64,000 bases of DNA from Metaphire vulgaris (lineage: Eukaryota; Annelida; Clitellata; Crassiclitellata; Megascolecidae). This document shows, piece by piece, positions 1 to 14,500 of the stretch (the stretch's first letter is position 1; each line of letters begins with the position of its first letter). The DNA is taken from NCBI GenBank assembly GCA_018105865.1, contig CM030840.1:10574294-10638293 (forward strand), given 5' to 3'. The position numbers were made by a program, and so were the translations under genes. The notes under the pieces were generated by a model. That model saw nothing but the letters and a program-made list of their open reading frames with translations. It had not been told where the DNA came from and ran no database searches.

Positions 1-850
1 TGTGGTGATCCTTGTACTTGTACTCGGAGGCCAGGTACTTGTACTTGTACTTGTACCCGTTTCGGAGTTTTAGGAATGCAAGTACTTGTACTTGTACTTG
101 TATACACACAGATAATCAGCCAGGTACTTGTACTTGTACTTGAAACATTGTGTACTTGCCACATCTCTGGCTACATGTACATCTCAATGGTACCAGTTTG
201 CTGTTCCTTTAGGCTAATGACAAGCACATCTTCACAGATGGCCAACGTACCTGGAACTCAACGAAATTTATGATGAAGCCACTGATACCATCGTATTTTG
301 GAACAGTGAAGTTAATAGAAAGGAGTTCAACAGGCTGTATAATGGAGCCATTAATTAGAGACCTTAGTGTGCCTGCTTCTGCATTTGACTGAAGAGTGAA
401 AAAAATTTATTCCTATGCATAATACGCACCCTGGCTTGATCGCGAGAAAAAAGTGCATAGGTGGGTTAATATGACCGATGCAAGACTATCATCTCTATTT
501 TTAAACTCAGGGCCATGCAACTGTGATGATATTTAGATGCTAATATAGTGTCAATTTTATTATGGTTATACAAACTGTCCGAGGACAAAATATCAATCAA
601 AATGTCATGTAGAAAATGTCATGGGGACAAAATGTCAGCGAAAAAATGTAATTGTCAAAAATGTTGTACTAGTACTTGGAGGCCAGAATACTTGTACTTG
701 TAAAACAGGTAACAGAAAAGCCAGGTAAACTTAAGTACTTGTAAAGCTTTGAGGCCAGGTACTTGTGACTTTCCTGGGTTTTGTTTCATGCAAAACTTGT
801 ACTTTTTATCTTGTAAACAATGGAGGCCAGGTACTTGTACTTGTACTAAT
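1..850. repeat. hexamer-rich region (TACTTG arrays) with a GGAGGCCAGG motif
   Basis: Runs of (ACTTGT)2-3, often introduced by GAGGCCAGGTACTTGTAC, recur at 1-60, 78-110, 120-140, 660-700, 740-775 and 825-850, all in the same orientation. The left limit is off the window. The composition resembles the subterminal arrays of the hAT-like elements further right, but no TIR or target duplication can be tested here. Positions 140-660 between arrays show no gene. Confidence 0.7.
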
Positions 851-1056
851 GAAGCATTAATGAATCTACTTTCATGCTACATCTTAGGTGCTATAATCTA
901 TAGTCAGCTGTTGAATGGTATAGGCCTGAAAATACTAGGCTATGTTGGTAAAGAAAGGGGGAGTGGGGTGGGAATCATCGGCAGAGACTGGGTTTTGGAG
1001 GGGGTATGGAAGAGGAGATTTGGGGAAAGGAGGAAGAGCGAGAGAGAGAAGGAAAC

Positions 1057-1058
<2 letters not shown>

Positions 1059-1121
<63 letters not shown>
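1059..1121. repeat. (GA)n microsatellite
   Basis: An almost uninterrupted AG dinucleotide run of about 60 bases. The serine/leucine- and Arg/Glu-repeat ORFs over it are artefacts. Confidence 0.95.
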
Positions 1122-1124
<3 letters not shown>

Positions 1125-1962
1125 CGATGCATCACCATGTAAAGCTAGTTATTAATATTAAACAATTCAGCAACCATATATACTAACTCAGTGATATTTT
1201 GAATGGCAGCTGTTGGTTTGCAAGAAACATATATAAGATGATTCACGAAAGAGCTCTTTCGAATTACTCGAATTACATCCGAATCTACATTCAATGAAAG
1301 ATGATAACTCCTAGTTAATGAAATCGAACTTAGACCTCTTTATAACACAAATATTCTACAAACGTTTCATAGACTTTGTTGACAAGCTAAAACATAAAAT
1401 TTACAACTGTCTTCACTTTAAAATGTTTTCAATGTTCTACTGAGACGTTCTATAACACTCATAGTAAATTACACTAATGCCACTTAACTACAGCAGAATT
1501 TCAGTTGTGATTTAACAATGAATAAAAACTGGTTCTCTATTTCGATTTTTTTATGCAGCCAATTAAGCCTCGATGTGACAATGGAACAAAATCAGGAATT
1601 TTACTTTAATAATTAATGGTGCACATAACTAAAAAATGTAAGAAAAACATCAGGACTTTGACTACCAAAACTGCTGACTAAGACTACAAAAAGGCTTATA
1701 CATTGCTTTCCATTTATAATTCAGGATGCCATGTTACATTAACTAGAATTAAGCATAGTTGCAATTTGCATTAGCAATAACACTGGCATAAACTTGGATG
1801 AAAAATTGGGGGTCCAAAATCCATAGTCCATACCTTCCCCTTTCCCTATAATACTTCTCAAAAAGTGAAGGGACTCGAGCCTAAAGGCCTATTATAAGTT
1901 TATGTCTATGAGCAATAATGCCACTGTAATAATCTGTATTCCATTCAAAATAAGTGGCATAT

Positions 1963-2469
1963 TTCCCGGATTATAAGTCGTGGTTTTTTACATAAGGATT
2001 TCTGGGTGCAACCTATATTCTTGAGCAACCTATATGCTAACTGAATGAAAAACTTCAGTCCTGCCCATGTGTGAAAAGGAAACAGAAATAATCATCAATC
2101 AGAAGTCAGCCTCTCAGCATAGATATCATACACAAGAAACTCCTCCAAATTGACATTCTTCATTGGGATGGTGATATCAAACAACTTAAAGTACAACTGG
2201 AATTAACAATAAATGTAATGTGGCTAAATTTAGGAGTTTTAGTAAGGTCTCTGGCAATGGAGTTCTGGATCCATGGCATTTTGCAAGTCGAATAGCAACT
2301 GGTTTGATACAATAGCGATGATACCTACTGTACTTTCAAGTGTAGCACCACCTAAATGCCACTTATACTCAGTGGTGACCTATATTCAGGGGCATTTATA
2401 TGTTGAGCCAACAAAAAGACTCTTCCACTGGTGTGACTTATATTCAGGGGCGACTTATAACCTGGGAAA
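1963..2469. mobile_element. pogo/Tigger-like MITE
   Basis: Inverted ends: TTTCCCGGATTATAAGTCG on the left, and the complement of TTTCCCAGGTTATAAGTCG on the right. The interior repeats phrases such as ACTTATATTCAGGGGCGAC near both ends. The flanking dinucleotides are TA and CA, so a TA target duplication is only half preserved. It lies inside the TRMT2A gene beyond the last resolved exon. Confidence 0.6.
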
Positions 2470-2542
2470 CATGGTAATTAATTAATTATTATCTTGCACA
2501 ACCAATCTCTAAAGGAATGCCAATCAATGCAAAGAAACTCAC

Positions 2543-5500
2543 GAAGTCCAGCTCTTGGTGGGTCAACAACGGCAACGACTTCCTGACCCTCTATCTGTCG
2601 CATCAAAGATGGCATCAAGTCTTCAGCTTTTCCACAGATGAATTCGGCATTCTCAACGCCTTTGAAATAAAGACAGCTCTGGGAAATATCATAATAGACA
2701 AACATTATTACCTCAGTGCAAATAGATATTTCACTCTTATCTAATGACAATATGGACTTTAATGTGCAATTGTTTATATTAATTGAATTAAATTCACAAT
2801 TCAATAGGTTGATATATGGTATTAGTAATAGAGATGGAACAAATATATCAGCAACTGACTTACCATTGGCTTGAGCATTGAACTTTGCATCATCCACTGC
2901 CTGATGACTCAATTCAATCCCAATCACCTTTTTAACTTTCTATAAAAATGAAACAAACACATTTTAACATGACACTTTTAAGAGATTAAAGATGCTTTGT
3001 GTAATACAGAGGGTCTGTGAAATACTGAAGCGTTTTCCGTTTTTAGAGTCCTGTGAGGTTCACTGAAGAAAAGGAACAAAGAACAAATAAAACCACAACA
3101 GTCTGTATGCATAAGAGACAATACACTTCACACTCTGATCAGAGGTGCTCTTATGAACAAACAAATCATGATGATTTTTAACTTTAACTGAAACTGCTTC
3201 TTGACGTTTGAAGGGATAAGCCTAGAGAGCTTCAGTTAAAGGTAATGGAGGAGTCACAAAGGCAGACATTTTGTGAAAGAAAGGGTTTAATTGTAGGGGC
3301 CTGTTCAAGGTTAGGTTACTGAGATGGGTTATGAAGAAAATACACATAATGACGGCTATAGGCAGGTGGGCTGTCAGTTCTGACAGAAAGAAGCCGATAG
3401 TTGTATTAGAGGTACAATCTTTAAAAACAAAATGATCTAATCAGAATTTTCAGATTTCAAACTTTATGCTGAAACTAAACCATATTTCAGATAAAAGGAA
3501 CAGCACTAAGCTTAGTATTCACAGAAGAAAAAGCACTAGTGAGTGAATTTATATTGGAGCTCTGTTATTTATTGACCAACATCTCCTAATTAATTTCTCT
3601 ATTTAAAAGAAGTCCCTTACTCATAAGGTGAAATTGTGGGACTATGGAATGGGTGCAATTAGAGTAGGAAGCCTTACCAGAATAAGTAGGTATGCCCTTA
3701 TAATAAGTTCTTAAAATTATTTCTAATTGAAATTCTGAAACAAAAAAAAAGTATTTCAAAATTCGCTATGTATATTTTGACATTCAGAAAACTTGAAATC
3801 ATAAATAAAGTAGCATCATTTTAAGAAATAAACAGAGATGTACTCACTTTGGCCATAGTCAAGCCAATGGTTCCAGTACCACAGCAGATATCTAGAAGCA
3901 CTGTGTTTGGTGTAATTTTACACCAATCTGCAAGTGTGCTGTAAAGTATTTCAGCTGCCGATGAATTGACTGATCAGAAAAATCAATGAATACTACAGAT
4001 CGTCAGAAAACACGTTTTAGTAAAGCATTATAATAAAAACTACCCTTACCAATCAACATAAAAATGTAATGTTTTATTCTCTGTCACCTCAATCTCTTCC
4101 CCAACCGAATCAATTATGAATTATGATTATCTGACAAAATGATTAAAAACGTCTGTCAATGTTTTAAAACTACCCATGTAGAATCCTCACATTAGCATAA
4201 CATATATGTCCAATTATTTGGGAACTAAGTGTCCAGCGACCTCTCTACTAAAGGCCAATAAAATATAAAGTAAACAATATACAACACATAATATCTAATA
4301 TCTACTGGTAAGTAATAAAAATTTCTCAAAAGTTTTTACAGTCAAAAGTCCAAAAGCAAGGTGATATATTCAAGTGGGATACAAATATACGTCTTAAAGA
4401 GTTCTTCTTGGGCTGATTATATATTAAAAATAACACCTCTTTTGAACAATATGACAATTACTAAAATAAAAAGATTCGCAATCTGACTTTAATTCATTTA
4501 TGGGGAAAAGCAAGTGCTGAAAAGATACATTTCTGCCAGAGTGTAGATGATCAGATAAATATTGTGAATTTAAAATACTTATTTAATGTAACAAACAGAA
4601 CAGATACAGTACCAATGATCCTATCATACCAAGCATTTTTAGTTTTTTACTCTCTATCTGAATCTGGTCATGCCTTTCTCAGCCATGTAGCCTGCTTACT
4701 ATTTGATTAGTTTTATGTTCTTGACCAACGATTCTCAAATCGTGGTCTGCGGAATCCCAGAAGTCTTGCGAAATGACAGAAGGGGTCTGCAAAGATAGTG
4801 CTTAGTTTCAAGGGCAATGTTCTAAATGTAAACAATAACTTGGAAAGAAATTGCAGGCAGCAAGGCAGTGTGCAACAATTACACCACTGAAATTTGACTT
4901 CTAAGCTCTAACTGAGCTCAATCAACTTCACAAATTCACACTTTAGCTTAGAACCTTCTCGTCTAGTAGCTTTCAAATCTTGCAGTAAAATTTCGGTCAG
5001 TAAAGGTCTACAAAGGGCGGTCAGTAAAGGTCTACAAAGGGGTCCGTAGGCTGAATAAGTTTAACAAATGCTGTCCCAGCTGAGTGACTTTACTTTGTTT
5101 GTATCTTTCTTAAAAGGCATTTTTAAAATTCACAAAGTGTTCTACAGAGTTCAGTTAAAGCCTTTTATAAGTCAACATCAATGATTCTGGGAATATCACT
5201 AAAGGAATTAGCATCATTGGTGCTAGATAAATGTGTACATTGTATAATAAAGGCTATTACAATCCTAAATAAACCATAAAATGCAATGCTTTGATACGAT
5301 GCCAAAAATCAAAGTAGATTTCGGACATTATAATGAAAAATCTCAACATATCACAGGATGTGCTACTTTTATCAATTCACCTTGGAAGAAGGCCAATGGT
5401 GAGATCCTGAATTTCATCTCAAGCAAATCTTCCTCAATAAACTGTAAAGCAGATAACACATAACATCATTATCAAACAGAATATCAAAAATTTTATGTCA

Positions 5501-7253
5501 ATATCAAATACATGTAAATTAACCCTTTGAATTTGATGTCCCAAGAAAAGAGAAGTTTTATTGATTTTTCTTTTGCCATGAGAAATAGCAGAGCCTTCCC
5601 AATTACAAATGGAAATACTTTTTAAAATTTGTTCAGAGTGAAGATCTAGAGATTATCAGAAAACAAGACCAAAATAAAACACACTTCATCAACAGACTTC
5701 TCAAATTTTCACTTTTTTGGAGGTGATGGAGTGCCAGAATACACAATGGAATTTTTTCCATCCACCAAAATGACCAATTTGTGGATGACTAGAAGCATGA
5801 TTAATCTCAAGTGACAGCTGTCAAAGATAACACTATGCTGCACACTTTACAATGTTTAAAGAACTGTAACTGTCCTTTACGTTTTGAGGTATGCTGATTC
5901 CGAAAATGACAGTAGGTTTTGCGTATCAAGCAGTTTTCTCAAAAAATAGCACATTATGACCAAAAGCAGCCTTTTAACAGCCGTGTATTATTTTTAGGCC
6001 TAGATTTATAATTTCTGGTGTGTAAATTGCTGAAGAAAGAATGCTTACATCAGCTGAATTTTAGCACTGTATAAATAGTGTAAAGTGCTGCAGTAAGCAT
6101 GCTGACGTCAGACGAATTTTGACATAGTGGTTTGGATTATATCCATTAATTTATCCAGTTATGGTCTTGTGGTAAATGTAACTAGATACAAGTAGAATTT
6201 TTAATTTGAATGGCATCGAGAGGTTATAAAATAGTGTTGACATCTTCTGCTATGTATGTGGTACATGGAATTCGAAAGTAACCCTGACAAATGAGCTCCT
6301 ATATGATAAGTTCTTAATCTAAAGCCAAAAGATATACTCAAAAATATGTTTTATGAAAATAGAGATACACTAAAAATGAAACAGAGGTGCGTAGAAATGA
6401 AAACAAAGAATGTAGGGCTTGGCATGACTAGTTGCCTATCAGCTCTAGATTAACCAGAGGCCAATGCTAATTTTAATCCCACACCAACAGATTCATAGTT
6501 AATTATTGAACAGCTAGTATTTAAGCAACATTTCTGGTTATCAGTAACTGTTTGGAATTTCCCAAGTGAGATAACATGGCACCTTCAAACTGCAGCATTT
6601 TGCAAAATTTTCACAATTCAATCTATTCAATGTATAAGCAGACATTGAAATCGGAAGAGCAAAATTTCTTATCCAGGTATCTATCTATGAAAAATAGCTT
6701 CATATTCAGCTCAAAGGATGGAAAATTAAAACATCAATTTAATTAAATTCAAACCTTTTTCCTCTTAAATGATCACAAACACCATCCTCATATCTGTAAT
6801 TGCAATAAAAAGAATATAATTTACTTGATCAAATTTGACTATTTTTATGCTCACACATTTTATGCCAACAACTGTATAATTCTATTCAGCAATAGAACTA
6901 ACACTTTTAAAGTCTTATAATTAAAAGTCATAAATCAAAATATTACAGCATAAGAAAAAGATAACACTTAAGATAATTACAATTTTGATCTAATCAGCTT
7001 TTCTTACAAAGTTTATAAACATTCTGTTTTTCAATATGATCACAAACAACTATAATCACACCTATACACAGAGCTAATATCCATATCTATTAGCAATATC
7101 CAATTGCTTATGGGTGATTTCGATGCACAGTTAGGCAGCAAATGAAAGAGTGGGAAGGAACAATAAGAGATGAGGCAGTTGGTGCAAGAAGTCACAACAG
7201 AGAAAGACTACTTAGCTGACGAAGTACAAATAACCTGAAGGACTGGAGGTACA

Positions 7254-7328
<75 letters not shown>

Positions 7329-10300
7329 GAACATGGAACTCAACTGATGGACACAGTCCGTCAAATAGACCACAAATGTATTCTGATTCTGAAGCAGTGG
7401 TGGTCATCCTTACTGCTAGATGTGCAGTTGTGCACCCTTCAGAGGAGCTGTCACTACACGACAAATGCCTCTATAAGAAACACAAGAAAGAATCTATCCA
7501 AAATAACAAAGCAGAAGGTTCTTGCAGCAGAAAGACTATTCAAGAGAGAACAAAACACAAAATTTGAACTAGAACTGGAAAATTGCCTCAGTTTGCTAGG
7601 TGCAACAATAGATGAAACTGAAACTAGTCATCCAAGCAGCTGCTTTGAAGAATCGAGATGTGGACTCACAAGAAAATGCTGTTCACCAGAGTACGCAGTG
7701 ATTGGTGAATGAAGAGATATGCAAATACAGTATAGAAAAGGAATGACGGATAACAGAAAACACATGAAAAGCAATAGATGAAAGAAGAGCACTGAAGGCA
7801 AAATTAACAAACCTCCAAATACCATAATCACTAAAGAAGTACAATAGAATACAGAGAGAAAGACAGGCAAGAAAAGAGGCGAATGGAGAAGCAGCACAAA
7901 AAGTGACTCTATAACATTGAACAGGATTACAAAAGACCTGGCTATTGGCACAACACAGGCCACCCATTCAAACACCTAAAGTCAGTGAAAGATGAAGCCA
8001 AGAGATGGAAAGAACACCTCAGCTATTATGTCTTATATGGTAAAAAACCCAAAACCACTAAATACTTTACCACAGGTGCAACTCCAAAAATTAGATATTT
8101 ACAATGAACAAAAGAAATAAAGTAGACAAAATGCATACTTTTCTTTTCTATCTGATTCCACTTGGAAGTAGAGAGATGACACTGTATCTTCCCCTTGGCA
8201 GAACAATGACTCAAAATATATCTTAAGATGCTCTTTTTCTTCATCAATTTCCTCCTAATATATTTATAAATGTCCAGCATTTTAATGAAAGAATCAGACC
8301 ATAAATAATAATAATTAATTTTATTAATAATATATAACAATCAGTTCCAAATTTGATACAAAAGGATTAAATGTTTCCTATGAATCACAATTAGCATCTT
8401 CCATGTCAGGATTTCTACTGCAGTTAACGGAATTTGCAAAATCTCAAAAAAATTCTGTAATGCAAGTGCTGCAAACAACAAAGAGAAAATTCTTGTCCTT
8501 GTTAGGGAATGCAGCAAAAATGCTTCAAGTCATAAATATCTAATTTTCATGTATTCAATAAATCTGCCAGCTCAGTTACGGTACACAGTTGCCAGAGTAT
8601 TCAATTTTGACAACTTATATGAGTGTTTGATAAGATCACGCAAAACTGAACTAGACATTAGAAGTTAAAACATTTTTTAAAATAATAATAATATGACATA
8701 AATGATAGTACTAAAGTGATAGTACCTACCTGGGATAAATTCTGTGGATGAAAGGTTATGATTACCAGAACACCTTTTGATGCTGTAGTCCTTACAGTTA
8801 CTTCTTTCCAGAAGCCTTGCCTGTTTATTGGATTAAAGGCTTTTCTAGTAGTTTCATTTTGTAAGTAGGTTTGTAACAGCTACAAATAATTTTGGATTTG
8901 AGATGATAAACAGGAAAGATTAAACTAAACAAACGTCGACATCTGTCTTATATTCTGCACATGTCTGCATAACACTTATAAACAATACAAGTCTATATCC
9001 CCAAAGTGTATTCTTTACTTCCAATCGCTTCCCTAGAGTAGTTCCCAACCTACTCTACGCAGGGGTTAAATTGAGCCGGATCTTCGATCTGGGACGTCTG
9101 GCAAGAGATCCAGAAGGTCTGGCATCAGATCCGGAACGTCCTTTTTATTCGTTGTGATCTTTTAATTGCTTACTTTAGCACTTTGCATGTACAGGAAAGC
9201 ACGGGAAAGAAAAGACAACGTGAACTGCACTCTAAATGTTCATTTAAAATAAATAAAAAAAGTTGCGAAGAAATTTTGTGGCCGGAGGAAAAATAAGGAG
9301 ATCCGGCACCTCTGAAAAAGTAATTTAACCACTGACTCTACAAGATCTACTGAACATTACCCTTTCTTCAACAAATTTGAAACTCAACAATTTTAAATAG
9401 CTAATGAAACTTTCAGAAAAAAGCAAAGTGACTGATATTAAAACCTTTGCAACATGCTTCATTGATTGTGGAATATTGATGCAATCATCTGGTTCTATAA
9501 CACTTATCACACCATCTTTGTATGAACCAAGACGAAATCCAACAGTATTATCTGATAAAACATAATCATGCATATCTTCACGTAATCCACATCTGCCATT
9601 ATTATACATATACTAACAACTACATACTGTTGTATGCCCAGCTGAATACTTCACACTGCATTTCTGGCCAAACAAAGCATACCCTTCAAGGCAGCAGCAG
9701 TATCAGTGATTAACTAAAATTAACTAAACAGTGTTTTCAAGTTCAACAGGTTAAACCAAAATTAAATCATGCCATAAAGAGACAAAAACAAGAAAGTATC
9801 GCCATATGGTTAAACTAAAAAGTATTTATGCAAACAGTCAACAGTTGCAGATTTACAGATTTAAAAAGTGACAAAAATGCACAGATTCTTTTATAAAAAA
9901 TTATTGCAAGATGTGCTCAGAACACATTAAAATAAACATGCTAAAAACAAAAATCATGATAATAACAAAGAGCAAAAATCCACCTAGATTCACCATAATG
10001 GTTTATGGAAGAGAACTGGAACAAGTGACACAATGCTGTTACCTTGGGAGCCTAATAACAGAAGATTCCAGATGCCAGGAGGAGATGAAGAGAAGAATAG
10101 TGATGGGAAAACAAGCCTTTTTGGACAGAGGAGAACTGGTAAGAGGAGGGCTAAATAGAGAACTAAAGAAGAGACTGATAAAAACGTTGATATGGAGTGT
10201 CACTTTATATGCCTCAGAAACTGGTTCTCTCCAAAAGAAAGACATACAAAAGCTGGAAGCATTCGAAATGTGGATATGGAGAAGAATGGAAAATATCAAA

Positions 10301-11441
10301 TGGACGGACAAGAAAACAAATGATGAAGTACTACATGGTGGACGAACAAAGATCATTAATCAGAACCATCAAAAAAAGACAGAGGAACTGGAGTGGACAC
10401 GTACTAAGGGGAAAATCATTATTCAGAACAGTAATTGAGGGAAGTATATCAAGAAGAAAGACAAAAAGAAGACCGAGGAAGATGCTACTGGACTGGATGA
10501 TGAAAACAAATGCACAGCGTCGCAAGACCTATGCAGAAATCAAAGAAGAAGCAAGACGCAGAGAGGAATGGAAACAATGGAGCCCTGAACCTGTCCCAGA
10601 ACAGAGAACATGATGATGATGATGATGATGATATGCTCAGAACATAAAGAACATCTGCCTTGATATAAGACAGACCTTAACTACAATGATATTTACCTTT
10701 GCCTTCAGGGCTCAGTCCAACAGTAAATTCACACTTATTGCGATAGCCATTAAGCACGGGCTGAGAAACAATTCAGAAAATGAACACTCTTTAGACAAAA
10801 CTTGATATATAATTATTATTAACTAAATCAAAAGCAAAGATTCACATCTCATTTGCCATATGATAAAGCATCTCAACTGTAGGCATGACTAGATTATATT
10901 TCTCTAGCAATACCACAAAATATTAGATTTAATCAAATTTTGCATGCAGTGTGAGAATGTACATACAAGCTGTTAACAAAGTCAATGGAGAAATCATTTG
11001 ATCAGGCAACAGAGTAAACTGCTGTATAGATGTGTTTTTTGTAGCAAACTTTTAATCCAAAAAAATTGTAACTAATTCTGCATGAAAGTTAATTAAGCCT
11101 AAGCCAATGCTTTGCCACAGTAATGCATAAAATTGGAGAGATCAGGTTATTAATGTAAAAATTTAATAGAAAATCTTGGGATCATGGGATCACATGTCAA
11201 TTTTAAAAATACATACTCACTGATGGTTTTATAGGATGCAACTTACAACATAAGCCTTCATTCAAGAGCCTAAAATGTAGAAGAAACAAATCTCTCTAAT
11301 TGCAGTTGCAGTTAGCCGCAACAAAACCGATTATTTTGGCGCTTAATTTTGGTGGTATGCTGAATTGCTGCCAAGAGCACTGAACAACAGATATGCATAA
11401 TCAAATGTGTGGGAGAACGGTCATTCAATTTGGATGATATT

Positions 11442-11509
<68 letters not shown>

Positions 11510-14500
11510 GAGAGAGAGACAGAGAGAGAAGAAAGAGAGAGAAGAAAGAGAGATCTAAAATTAACAAGCATTAAATGTATATTGCTGATAATAACTGAAT
11601 ATCAGTAGACATGAAACTGAAAGTGGGACCGTAAGAGAAATTGAATGATATTAACCAGGACTGCTTATATGTCTAAATATATACACTCACTCCGATAGCA
11701 GTCTCAAATGGCCAACCATATTTTATTATTTTCAGAGTTGACTAATAAATAATATATAAATGCTGAAAGATACAGGCTGATAATCATAGGTAATTAATTA
11801 CAATAGTGCAGCAGAAGCAAAATATTTCCTTGCCTTTGCTCTGACAGCCATGTTTTAGCAGTGTCATTGTTCTTCTCAATCTGCCGCCCAAGACGCTTTA
11901 TGAATTCTCTTATCGTTGAATATTTTGTCTGGAAAAAATTAGAACAGAGTTGACAAGAGCTAAAAGCAAACCTTCTGTGCTGAAAACTTGTTTATGTCAA
12001 ACTGATTCATTTAATCTGTAAAGACAATGAGGTCTCCAAAAAAGATCTATAATAATCATGACCACTTGCAAAATTGTATTTCATCACTTGTCACAAAGAG
12101 TATTCTCTCACATCTCTTAGAATAAAAAAGTCTTGTCTTGTCTTCAACCGTCTTCGCTCCGAAGATTGGTTGCATTATGAACTGTCATCTTCCAGATGTT
12201 ACGATCTTCTGCTCTTCTTATTGCCTGCTCGATAGTGAGTCCTGTCCATTCTTTGATGTTGTCTTCCCACTTTTTTCTTGGCCTGCCTCTTTTTCGTGAT
12301 CCAGGCATTGTGCCCTGCATTATATCCTTCTCCAGACATTCTTGCTTTGTTTGCATAATATGTCCCCAGTATTTCAGTTTTCTTTTCTTTACTGTTTCCA
12401 GTAGGGTTCTTTGAACTCCTGCTTTATCCATTACCCACTCATTCGTCTTCTTTGCTTTCCAGGAAACTCTCATTATATGTCTTAAACCTTTCGTTTCGAA
12501 TGCCTGCATGCGCCATTCATCTTCCTTCATTATTGTCCGGCTTTCACAGCCATATGTGGCGACCGGCCACACCATTGATCTCATTAACCGGACTTTTGTG
12601 CTCACAGGAATGTTGTGACTTTTCCATATTTTGTTTAATGATGTTCCCGCCCCACGTCCTTTATTCAATCTGCTTCATATGTCGGCTTTGCTTGAAGTGT
12701 CGTCTGCTATGACGGACCCTAAATACGGGAAGGTGTTGACCTGTTCCAATACTGTACTCTGAATTTTGATGTTGCAGCTCTTGTCTTTTGTTGCCATTAC
12801 CTTGGTTTTATCAATATTAATCATCATGTTGTATTTTTTTTAAAGTAAAAAAGTACTAAAATTTAAAACAAACAATATTTGCAATTGCTTATTCTAAACT
12901 AGTTAAAACGGTCTTCAGTGCTGACTACACAGTGTTATATAGTTACGGCTATTCTTAAGCTAGGCTGGTTGTTGGTATATCTACTTACAGAGTAAACTCT
13001 AAAATATAAGGGGCTTTGGCAGCTGCTGTGCAGCACAGAGATAACTGTTTGGTGAGATGGTTGCCATGATATGCTCTCTCAATAAGAATATGCTTTGATT
13101 CATATAGCATAGGATTTAGTGGTCAAACCATTAGAAATTTGAAGACACACTTATTTAATACAGGATATGAACTGTGCCAAGCGCTCTTGCTGTAGGCCTT
13201 AGCCTTGTTCTACTGCACTATATAAAGTGTCAATAAATAAAATAATAAAATAAAAAGTTAGTTTAGGTAAAAATTCGGTTATAACTGGAATACGGCTGCT
13301 CATAAAAACTTATACTCAAATATGAAGCAGCTTCAAATTTTTTAAACATCTTAAAATAACATTGCAAAATACTGCCTCCATGTAAAACCAGAATCAAAGA
13401 AGAATTGAGAAAGTTAGGAGTAAGACAGCAACTATTCAATGCTAATAAATCTATTACAAAATATTAGAAACCTTCAGCTGATCTTCATATGGAATGGTCC
13501 ACAATGGTGTAACAGTGTTGTTTAGCCTAAAAGAAATTTCCCATAAAAACACATCAAATAAATTTATGTGAATGGTCAATTTGGTAAAACACGAAACACG
13601 TTCACATTACACTAATTCTAAACTTATTCTACTTAAGATTTTAAGGTGAGAAATAATGTATCTCCATTAAACAGGCTGCTTGCCTCGAGAATACTCATTC
13701 ATTTTACATTACGTTACAAATAAATGAACGGTAAAAGTGTTAACACAAAGCCAAAAAACAGCTCATACATAAGGAGACAGCAACATAAAAGCACAAGTGA
13801 GCAAAATTTATACTTCAACAAAGAGAATCCAACTGTACGCTATTAATTTTGCGATTTTTGTCCAATTTTGCTGTTATACCTTTCTGTGAGGGTGAGTTTA
13901 TCAGCAGCTTCTTCTGTTTTCAATTGTTTTGTTACTGGCTGATCACCAACATCTGTCAAGAGAAACAAAATCCTCAACACAACTACAGATGTGATGCTGT
14001 AGTACAATTCTTAGCAATTGGCCCGCTGAGTTCAAAATTCAGGATTCCAACAGATTTGTCCAAGCAAATAAATCAGAATACATAATTTTAATCTTAATAT
14101 GAACAAGGTTATTACAGTCATTATAAAAACAAATATGTTCAAAATATAATATTACAGTACACCTATGGTTTTAATACAAAACAAAATGCTGTTGTTGGCT
14201 CTTCGAAATCCAGTGTAAGTCTAAGAAAGGCATCTGAAAAATGTCTCCCAAAACAAAGAATTTATAAAGTAATCATCCACAAATTGCATTATTACTAAAG
14301 TGCATCATAAAGGTGCATCATATGATCACGTGATCAGCTCTGGTTAAGCCATAGCACACTTCACTTTCTTTATTAAATACAACATCAACATCCATAATGG
14401 ACTTCAATTCAAGACAGGAACTGTAAACAAGACTTAGGTCTTTCTATAAGGATGCCACAGTCGCAGAAAGCAAATGAATCTCATCTGCTTATAAACATAC

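Noticed and set aside
2478..2927. A 149-aa minus-strand ORF taken as one coding unit
   Set aside because: Its ends match TRMT2A but the middle is intron read-through. Acceptor and donor sites and phase place the real exons at 2864-2939 and 2543-2659.
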